From assembly GCF_902859825.1 (NCBI RefSeq), contig NZ_CADIKB010000022.1, forward strand, positions 52,393 through 116,392: 64,000 nucleotides of DNA. Direction: 5' to 3'. Shown in pieces: positions 58,815-64,000 of this stretch; the first letter of the stretch is position 1, and the number at the start of each line of letters is the position of its first letter. A program made the position numbers and the translations under genes. The notes under the pieces are model-generated. The model was not told the origin of the DNA and did no database searches. It worked only from the letters and a program-made list of their open reading frames with translations. This stretch comes from Paraburkholderia phenoliruptrix (lineage in GTDB: Bacteria > Pseudomonadota > Gammaproteobacteria > Burkholderiales > Burkholderiaceae).

Positions 58815-59356
58815 TTTGAAGCACTTATGGGCGCTCCTTAAACCAGCTTGTAAGCTCCGATCGCAAAAACGCAAATAAGTGCCGCGCCTCGATCGATAAA
58901 AACAATCAAAGCGCTGTGCCTCGCCGCAACCGCCACCCTCGAAGGGGTGCGGTCCCTTCAGCATAACGGCAATATCGAGACAACCTTGATGAGGGGAAAC
59001 ACGACTCCCGCGCGAACCGATGTCCCGCGCGGCGCGCGCCGGGCCGGCAATCCCGGCGGCGCGCGCGATGTTAAACACCCGCTGCAATCCGCAGACGCGC
59101 ATTCGACTCGCATCGTCGATTAACGTTCCGTGACACTTTATGGTTTACATCAATTCGCTTCGGCGCCGACCTTTTGTTAAATAGACACCCGCGAGTTTTT
59201 TTGCGGCGCAGTGCGGCGAGGCAAAAAATGCGTCGACGACCAGGAATAAACTACCGTTTCCCGCTTTGACGCCTCACCGCGACGGTCAATTCTGCCGCGT
59301 CACGCCCGTGTCATGCACTTCGCATAAGCTATTGTTTTCTAAGCGGTTTCTTAAAA

Positions 59357-59371
59357 TTGTGCAATGCACAA
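59357..59371 (+). promoter_or_regulatory. Perfect palindrome upstream of the phasin promoter (candidate PhaR site)
   Basis: TTGTGCAATGCACAA is a perfect 7+1+7 palindrome ending six bases before the -35. PhaR repressors of polyhydroxyalkanoate storage bind TGC/GCA-type dyads at phasin promoters, so this is a natural candidate. Confidence 0.6.
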
Positions 59372-59377
59372 AAACGC

Positions 59378-59405
59378 TTGACATTCTTGCGCGTCATCCT
59401 AAAAT
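59378..59405 (+). promoter_or_regulatory. Predicted phaP promoter
   Basis: TTGACA (59378-59383) and TAAAAT (59400-59405) are 16 bp apart, a near-consensus sigma-70 promoter. The start point would be near 59412, about 107 nt before the ATG. Confidence 0.8.
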
Positions 59406-59413
59406 AGAACCCA

Positions 59414-59429
59414 TTGCTGCGATGCACAA
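59414..59429 (+). promoter_or_regulatory. Second palindrome-like box over the phaP transcription start
   Basis: TTGCTGCGATGCACAA shares the right half TGCACAA with the upstream palindrome and has a degenerate left half. It lies just after the expected start point. Confidence 0.5.
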
Positions 59430-59518
59430 TACATCGCGGTCCGGGCAGACGAATTTGTGCGTCTCGCCACCACCCAATGCGGTCCGCAAAGATCGGCCGC
59501 GATCCAGGAGCGTAAACC

Positions 59519-60091
59519 ATGACTCTGCTGACCCCCGAGCAATTTGCTGCAGCCCAGAAAGCCAACTTTGAAACGCTGTTCGGCCTGACCACCAAGGCAT
59601 TCGAAGGCGTCGAAAAGCTCGTCGAACTGAACCTGCAAGTCGTGAAATCGACGCTCGCGGAAAGCCAGGAAAATGCCCAGCGCGCGCTGTCGGTGAAAGA
59701 CGCGCAAGAGCTGCTGGCACTGCAAGCTAGCCTCGCCCAGCCGGTCGCTGAAAAGGCGCTGTCGTATGGCCGTCACGTGTACGAAATCGTCTCGGCCACG
59801 CAAGGCGAGTTCGCCCGCGTAGCGGAAGCGCAATTCGAAGAGCAGAACCGCAAGGTCCAGTCGCTCGTCGAAAACGTCGCGAAGAATGCACCGGCCGGTT
59901 CGGAAACCGCCGTCGCCGTGATCAAGTCGGCCATCACCGCCGCCAACACGACGTACGAAACGGTTCACAAGGCCACCAAGCAGGCTGTCGAAATCGCCGA
60001 AAGCAATTTCAATGCAGCCGCTACGGCCGCATCGAAGGCAGCTTCGCAAGCCGCTGCACAAGCATCGCGCTCGGCCAAGAAGCCGGTCTAA
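59519..60091 (+). CDS. phaP: Phasin family protein
   Basis: Phasins coat polyhydroxyalkanoate granules and control their size. The 190-residue protein is helical and Ala/Glu/Lys/Gln-rich, with the family start MTLLTPEQFAAAQKANFETL and the pattern EGVEKLVELNLQVVKSTLAE, ending in an Ala/Ser/Lys-rich tail (SQAAAQASRSAKKPV). AGGAGC lies seven bases before the ATG. It is a single gene with its own strong promoter flanked by PhaR-like palindromes, and its synthesis would rise when polymer is made. Confidence 0.95.
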   Translation: MTLLTPEQFAAAQKANFETLFGLTTKAFEGVEKLVELNLQVVKSTLAESQENAQRALSVKDAQELLALQASLAQPVAEKALSYGRHVYEIVSATQGEFARVAEAQFEEQNRKVQSLVENVAKNAPAGSETAVAVIKSAITAANTTYETVHKATKQAVEIAESNFNAAATAASKAASQAAAQASRSAKKPV

Positions 60092-60274
60092 GTTTCCGGT
60101 TCTCTTGTGAGGCCTCGCTTGCGGGGCCTCGCCTCAAGCCAGATTCAGGCATCGTCCACGCCGGCCCAGCTTCCCGCTGCGCCGGCGTTGTTGTAAGCAA
60201 CAGCGTCGTGCCTTTGCCGCTCGCACGGTTCCAATTGGCCGAACGCTCCGATACGTCGAACGGCGTATCGTTTG

Positions 60275-60299
60275 CCCGGCGAAGCGCCGGGATTTTTTT
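60275..60299 (+). terminator. Intrinsic terminator downstream of phaP
   Basis: CCCGGCG (60275-60281) pairs with CGCCGGG (60285-60291) around AAG, followed by seven T (60293-60299). Confidence 0.88.
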
Positions 60300-60443
60300 G
60301 TGCCGCGCTTTGTGGCGTGTTTTGCGTCGCTTGCCGCTGGACGCTTCGCGGGGCGCTTTCAGCTTCTCACAATGCTTGTCAGGCGGGGCTCGCTGCTCGC
60401 CTGCAATCCTGCGGCACACAGATCCCGCTCGTTGTTGCATATA

Positions 60444-60477
60444 AAAACGGCGCGCCCCGCAAAGGGCGCACCGTTTT
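60444..60477 (-). terminator. Terminator for lpdA, also usable from the left
   Basis: AAAACGGCGCGCCC (60444-60457) pairs with GGGCGCACCGTTTT (60464-60477), one mismatch, six-base loop. It lies 40 bp after the lpdA stop. Confidence 0.8.
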
Positions 60478-60517
60478 CTTCAGCGCCATCCGCACGGATG
60501 CGGATGAGCCACACGCG

Positions 60518-62281
60518 TTACTTCTTTTTCTGCGGCGGCAAGTCGGTGCACACGCCTTCGTACAACTCGGCAGCCATACCGATCGATTCGCCGAGCGTCG
60601 GGTGCGGGTGGATCGTCTTGCCGATATCCGTTGCGTCCGCACCCATTTCGACGGCGAGGCACACTTCGCTGATCAGATCGCCCGCATTCAGACCGACGAT
60701 ACCGCCGCCGATCACGCGATGCGTTTCCTCGTCGAACAGCAGCTTGGTGAAGCCTTCGTCGCGCCCGTTGGCAATGGCGCGGCCCGAAGCGGCCCACGGG
60801 AACACCGCCTTGCCGTACTTGATGCCGGCCGCCTTCAGCTGGTCTTCCGTCTTGCCGGCCCACGCCACTTCAGGATCGGTGTAAGCCACCGACGGAATCT
60901 GGATTGCGTCGAAGTACGCCTTCTCGCCGTGCGCCGCTTCCGCCGCGACGTGGCCTTCGTGCACGGCCTTGTGCGCGAGCATCGGCTGACCGACGATATC
61001 GCCGATCGCGAAGATGTGCGGCACGTTCGTGCGCATCTGCTTGTCGACGTCGATGAAACCGCGGTCCGTCACGGCCACGCCGGCCTTCTCCGCGCCGATC
61101 TTCTTGCCGTTCGGCGTGCGGCCGACCGCTACCAGCACGAGGTCGTAGCGCTGCGCTTCGGCCGGAGCCTTTTCGCCTTCGAACGACACGTAGATGCCGT
61201 CCTCTTTCGCTTCCGCCGCCGTGGTTTTGGTCTTCAGCATGACGTTCGCGAAACGCTTGCTGTTGTACTTTTCCCAGACCTTCACGAGGTCGCGGTCGGC
61301 GCCGGCCATCAGGCCGTCGAGCATTTCCACGACGTCGATCTGCGCGCCAAGCGTCGCGTACACCGTCGCCATTTCGAGCCCGATGATGCCGCCGCCGATC
61401 ACCAGCATGCGCTGAGGAATCTGACGCAGCTCGAGCGCGCCGGTCGAATCCACCACGCGCGGGTCTTCCGGAATGAACGGCAGCTTCACCGCCTCGGAAC
61501 CCGCGGCGATGATCGCCTGCTTGAACCTGACAACCTTTTTGCCGCCTTCGGTCTGCACTTCCATGTGGTTCGGATCGACGAACGCGCCGGTACCCGTTAC
61601 CACTTCCACCTTGCGCGCCTTGGCCATGCCGGCGAGACCGCCGGTCAGCTTTTTGACCACGCCCGACTTGAAATCGCGCAGCTTGTCGAGATCGATCTGC
61701 GGCTTACCGAACGTGATGCCGTGCGAGCCGAGCGTCTCGGCTTCGTCGATCACGAGCGCGGTGTGCAGCAGCGCCTTGGACGGAATACAACCCACGTTCA
61801 GACACACGCCGCCCAGCGTCGAATACCGTTCGACGAGCACGGTCTTCATGCCGAGATCGGCGGAACGGAAAGCGGCCGAATAGCCGCCCGGGCCCGAGCC
61901 GAGCACGAGCATGTCGCATTCGATGTCCGCGCTGCCGGAGAAACTGCCCGCTTGCGGCGCGGGCGCGGCGGCCTTCGGTGCGGGCGCCGGAGCCGGAGCC
62001 GGCGCAGCGGCCTTGGGCGCTTCCTTCGCGGGCGCGGCTGCGCCCGACGTTTCGACGAGCGCGATGACGGTACCTTGCGAGACCTTGTCGCCGGCCTTGA
62101 TGCGGACTTCCTTGACGGTGCCGGCGGTATCGCTCGGCACTTCCATGGAGGCCTTATCGGACTCGAGCGTCAGCAGCGACTGTTCCTGTTCGATCGTGTC
62201 GCCCGGTTTGATATTGACTTCGATGACATCGACGTCCTTGAAGTCGCCGATATCCGGCACTTTTACTTCGACGAGACTCAT
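60518..62281 (-). CDS. lpdA: Dihydrolipoyl dehydrogenase with N-terminal lipoyl domain (pyruvate dehydrogenase E3)
   Basis: E3 reoxidises the lipoyl groups of pyruvate dehydrogenase and passes electrons to NAD. The 587-residue protein has a lipoyl domain at residues 1-75 (lipoyl lysine K43 in LESDKASMEV), an Ala/Pro-rich linker, then the FAD enzyme with the redox-active disulfide GGVCLNVGCIPSK and the catalytic histidine in TIHPHPTLGES. An E3 with its own lipoyl domain is typical of beta-proteobacteria and Neisseria. AAGGGG lies five bases before the ATG. aceF lies 291 bp upstream. Confidence 0.97.
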   Translation of the reverse strand: MSLVEVKVPDIGDFKDVDVIEVNIKPGDTIEQEQSLLTLESDKASMEVPSDTAGTVKEVRIKAGDKVSQGTVIALVETSGAAAPAKEAPKAAAPAPAPAPAPKAAAPAPQAGSFSGSADIECDMLVLGSGPGGYSAAFRSADLGMKTVLVERYSTLGGVCLNVGCIPSKALLHTALVIDEAETLGSHGITFGKPQIDLDKLRDFKSGVVKKLTGGLAGMAKARKVEVVTGTGAFVDPNHMEVQTEGGKKVVRFKQAIIAAGSEAVKLPFIPEDPRVVDSTGALELRQIPQRMLVIGGGIIGLEMATVYATLGAQIDVVEMLDGLMAGADRDLVKVWEKYNSKRFANVMLKTKTTAAEAKEDGIYVSFEGEKAPAEAQRYDLVLVAVGRTPNGKKIGAEKAGVAVTDRGFIDVDKQMRTNVPHIFAIGDIVGQPMLAHKAVHEGHVAAEAAHGEKAYFDAIQIPSVAYTDPEVAWAGKTEDQLKAAGIKYGKAVFPWAASGRAIANGRDEGFTKLLFDEETHRVIGGGIVGLNAGDLISEVCLAVEMGADATDIGKTIHPHPTLGESIGMAAELYEGVCTDLPPQKKK

Positions 62282-62572
62282 AGCGTCCCCTTCTTGTGTT
62301 GATGGTGGTGCACAAAGAACCCGTATCCTTCCGCCGAAAAGCTGGCAGCGCGGCGGACAGAATCACCCTTTGCCGTCCGCCCAAGCACGCGCCCTTCTTT
62401 CGCTTACTTTTCTTTGGAAGACGCCCGCAGGAAGTACCCTTGGAGTGCAAAGAAAAGTAAGTGCCGCCCCGCACAGGGGCAGCGCTAATGGACCGACGTG
62501 AAAACAGGTTCTACAGAAGCGCGCGGATCACCGCCAAACACCCAGCAGCGCCCCGCGCAAAAAACACCACAA
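62282..62572. other. Gap between aceF and lpdA holding a palindromic repeat
   Basis: No gene is seen. The stretch contains a 14-bp inverted repeat with a 31-base loop (62403-62461), followed by a GCCCC/GGGGC stem (62466-62480). The flanking words, such as GTAAGTGCCGCCCCGCAC, look like a dispersed intergenic repeat that I recall from Burkholderia-type genomes; I cannot check copy number here. It would lie inside the aceF-lpdA transcript. Confidence 0.45.
62403..62461. repeat. Inverted repeat, probable dispersed intergenic element
   Basis: CTTACTTTTCTTTG (62403-62416) and its exact complement CAAAGAAAAGTAAG (62448-62461) form a long AT-rich stem in a GC-rich gap, unlike the neighbouring DNA. 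Confidence 0.75.
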
Positions 62573-64000
62573 TCAAAGAATCACACGCCGAAAATCGGCA
62601 AGAATCGACCCAAGATACGCATTGAACCGCGCAGCCTCAGCACCGTCGATCACACGATGGTCGTACGACAGCGACAGCGGCAGCGTCAGACGCGGCACGA
62701 ACTGCTTGCCGTCCCACACCGGCTTCATCGCGCCGCGCGACAAACCGAGAATCGCGACTTCGGGTGCGTTGATGATCGGCGTGAAGTTCGTGCCGCCAAT
62801 GCCGCCCAGCGACGAAATCGAGAAGCAGCCGCCTTGCATCTGATCGGGCTTGAGCTTGCCTTCGCGCGCAGCCTTCGACAGGTCGGTCATTTCCTTCGCG
62901 ATCTCGACGAGGCCCTTCTTGTCCGCGTCGCGAATCACCGGAACGACGAGACCGTTCGGCGTGTCCGCAGCAAAACCGATGTGGTAGTACTGCTTGAACA
63001 CGAGGTTGTCGCCGTCGAGGCTCGCGTTGAAGGTCGGGAACTTCTTCAGCGCCGACACGACCGCCTTGATCACGAACGCCAGCATCGTGATCTTCACGCC
63101 GGCCTTTTCGTTTTCCTTGTTCAACTGCACGCGCAGCGCTTCGAGCTCGGTGATATCCGCTTCGTCGTTGTTCGTGACGTGCGGGATCATCACCCAGTTG
63201 CGGTGCAGGTTCGCGCCGGAAATCTTCTTGATGCGCGACAGCGGCTTGGCCTCGAACGGGCCGAACTTCGAGAAGTCGACCTTCGGCCACGGCAGCAGGT
63301 TCAGCTCGCCGCCCGCCGCCGCAGGCGCGGCAGCACCGGCGGGCGCCGCGCGCTGGCCCGTCATGACGCCCTTGATGAACGCGGTGACGTCGGCTTGCGT
63401 GATGCGGCCCTTCGGACCCGTGCCCTGCACTTGCGTCACGTCAACGCCCAGTTCGCGCGCGAACTTGCGCACCGAAGGCGAAGCGTGGCTGATGCGGCGC
63501 GTGCCGCCCTCGCCTGCAGGAATCAGCGGCGCCTGCGCGAGCGCGGACGGCGAGGCCGGTGCGGGCGACGGCGCGACGGGCGCGTCCGACGGTTTCTCGG
63601 CTTCGTGTTTCGGCGCGGCGGCGGGTGCCGGCGCGGGCGCTGCCGCACCGCCTTCGGCTTCCACCACGACGATCACCGAGCCTTCCGACACGGTATCGCC
63701 GACCTTGACCTTCACTTCCTTGACGACGCCGGCGGCCGAGCTCGGCACGTCCATGGTCGCCTTGTCGGATTCCAGCGTCACGAGCGACTGCTCTTTCTCG
63801 ACGCGATCGCCGACCTTCACCGCGACTTCGATCACGGGAATGTCTTTGTAGTCGCCGATATCCGGCACCTTGACTTCCTGCAGGCCACCGCCGCTCGCTG
63901 CCGGAGCCGCAGCGGGCGCAGGCGCTGCGGCCGGGGCAGGTGCCGGAGCCGGGGCCGAGGCGGGGGCCGAGGCGGGGGCCGGAGCGGACGCCGCCGCACC
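62573..64000 (-). CDS. aceF: Pyruvate dehydrogenase E2, dihydrolipoamide acetyltransferase (N-terminus cut by window edge)
   Basis: E2 is the core of pyruvate dehydrogenase and moves the acetyl group to coenzyme A. The frame is open to the right edge, so the N-terminus is outside the window. Visible are the end of an Ala/Pro linker, one lipoyl domain (lipoyl lysine in LESDKATMDV), a second linker, the E3-binding domain (HASPSVRKFARELGVDVTQV) and the catalytic domain with DHRVIDGAEAARF. The linker upstream implies at least one more lipoyl domain. The linker DNA at the edge holds 12-bp repeats (63951-63986). Confidence 0.97.
   Translation of the reverse strand, partial: GAAASAPAPASAPASAPAPAPAPAAAPAPAAAPAASGGGLQEVKVPDIGDYKDIPVIEVAVKVGDRVEKEQSLVTLESDKATMDVPSSAAGVVKEVKVKVGDTVSEGSVIVVVEAEGGAAAPAPAPAAAPKHEAEKPSDAPVAPSPAPASPSALAQAPLIPAGEGGTRRISHASPSVRKFARELGVDVTQVQGTGPKGRITQADVTAFIKGVMTGQRAAPAGAAAPAAAGGELNLLPWPKVDFSKFGPFEAKPLSRIKKISGANLHRNWVMIPHVTNNDEADITELEALRVQLNKENEKAGVKITMLAFVIKAVVSALKKFPTFNASLDGDNLVFKQYYHIGFAADTPNGLVVPVIRDADKKGLVEIAKEMTDLSKAAREGKLKPDQMQGGCFSISSLGGIGGTNFTPIINAPEVAILGLSRGAMKPVWDGKQFVPRLTLPLSLSYDHRVIDGAEAARFNAYLGSILADFRRVIL
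63951..63986. repeat. 12-bp tandem repeats encoding the E2 linker
   Basis: GGGGCCGAGGCG occurs twice (63951-63962, 63963-63974), followed by a degenerate copy (63975-63986). It encodes Ala/Pro/Ser repeats of the flexible lipoyl-domain linker. Confidence 0.8.

Larger units (their letters stand above)
58751..59518. other. 768-bp divergent gap between pbpG and phaP
   Basis: No gene is convincing here. The left end carries the pbpG promoter. Further on are an 8-bp inverted repeat GCACTTAT (58821-58828)/ATAAGTGC (58875-58882) with a smaller palindrome AGCTTGTAAGCT inside, and several AT-rich patches between 59100 and 59370. The right end carries the phasin promoter and its palindromes. The length is unusual for this gene-dense window. 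Confidence 0.5.
60092..60517. other. 426-bp gap between phaP and lpdA
   Basis: No credible gene is seen. GAGGCCTCGC (60109-60118) pairs with GCGGGGCCTC (60121-60130) without a T-run; a proper terminator for phaP follows at 60275-60299, so the phaP message may have a 3' part of about 200 nt. The right end holds the lpdA terminator (60444-60477). The long 3' region could hold a small RNA, but nothing in it proves that. Confidence 0.4.

Noticed and set aside
60109..60130. Hairpin directly after phaP as its terminator
   Set aside because: No T-run follows it; the stem at 60275-60299 is a much better terminator.
60021..60440. 139-codon minus-strand frame between phaP and lpdA
   Set aside because: It overlaps the phaP end and the phaP terminator, has no ribosome site and no recognisable features.
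1..64000. CRISPR array, prophage, insertion sequence or toxin-antitoxin pair
   Set aside because: I looked for spaced repeats, integrases, transposases and small paired ORFs on both strands and saw none. The repeats found are short and local.

Overview
This window reads as ordinary chromosomal DNA of a beta-proteobacterium of the family Burkholderiaceae, most like Burkholderia or Paraburkholderia. The evidence is the high GC content, the protein sequences (HflK/HflC, RodZ, BamB/BamC, a LpdA with its own lipoyl domain, an RpfE-type protein next to RecJ), and gene orders I recognise from that group. It holds about 60 protein genes. I see no tRNA, rRNA, CRISPR array, prophage or transposase, and no obvious island of foreign DNA. 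Nearly every gene is housekeeping, so the notable signals lie in regulatory DNA, small repeats and a few unassigned proteins.

Layout. 1-14417, minus strand: the long conserved block ndk, rlmN, rodZ, ispG, hisS, yfgM-like, bamB, der, hfq, hflX, hflK, hflC, DUF2065, hisZ (runs off the left edge). It covers isoprenoid precursor synthesis, histidine and its tRNA charging, outer-membrane assembly, ribosome GTPases, RNA chaperoning and membrane protease control. 14418-14733 is a divergent leader with serial hairpins before a Bax-inhibitor-1 family gene (14734). 15559-24794, minus strand: metallo-hydrolase, bamC, dapA, methyltransferase, trpS, an M50 protease, yciO, a PHP phosphoesterase, an alpha/beta hydrolase and a DUF455 ferritin-like protein. 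25101-27126, plus strand: gamma-carbonic anhydrase, hslO and a small lipoprotein. 27328-38852, minus strand: lolC-lolD-tatD-comEC-hydrolase, then pyrG-kdsA-eno-ftsB. 39301-46135, plus strand: rpfE-like, recJ, prfB (with its programmed frameshift), lysS and a glycine-zipper protein.

46233-52978, minus strand: the complete ISC iron-sulfur assembly locus, in transcription order low-molecular-weight phosphatase, iscR, iscS, iscU, iscA, hscB, hscA, fdx, iscX. The iscR promoter carries two adjacent IscR type-1-like operators, and a terminator-like hairpin separates iscA from hscB. 53142-57453: two unassigned small exported proteins, then lutB-lutA (lactate oxidation, no lutC seen) divergent from an IclR-type regulator, with a 19-bp repeat near both starts. 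57575-60091: a PBP7-like peptidase and a phasin gene whose promoter is flanked by palindromes that suggest PhaR control. 60518-64000, minus strand: lpdA and aceF (truncated by the right edge) of pyruvate dehydrogenase, separated by what looks like a dispersed palindromic repeat.

I did not find a convincing undescribed multi-gene system. The best leads are the comEC start-site repeat, the ISC control region, the lutAB/IclR operators, the structured leader at 14418-14733, and a TrpRS with a four-cysteine motif resembling known iron-sulfur TrpRS enzymes.
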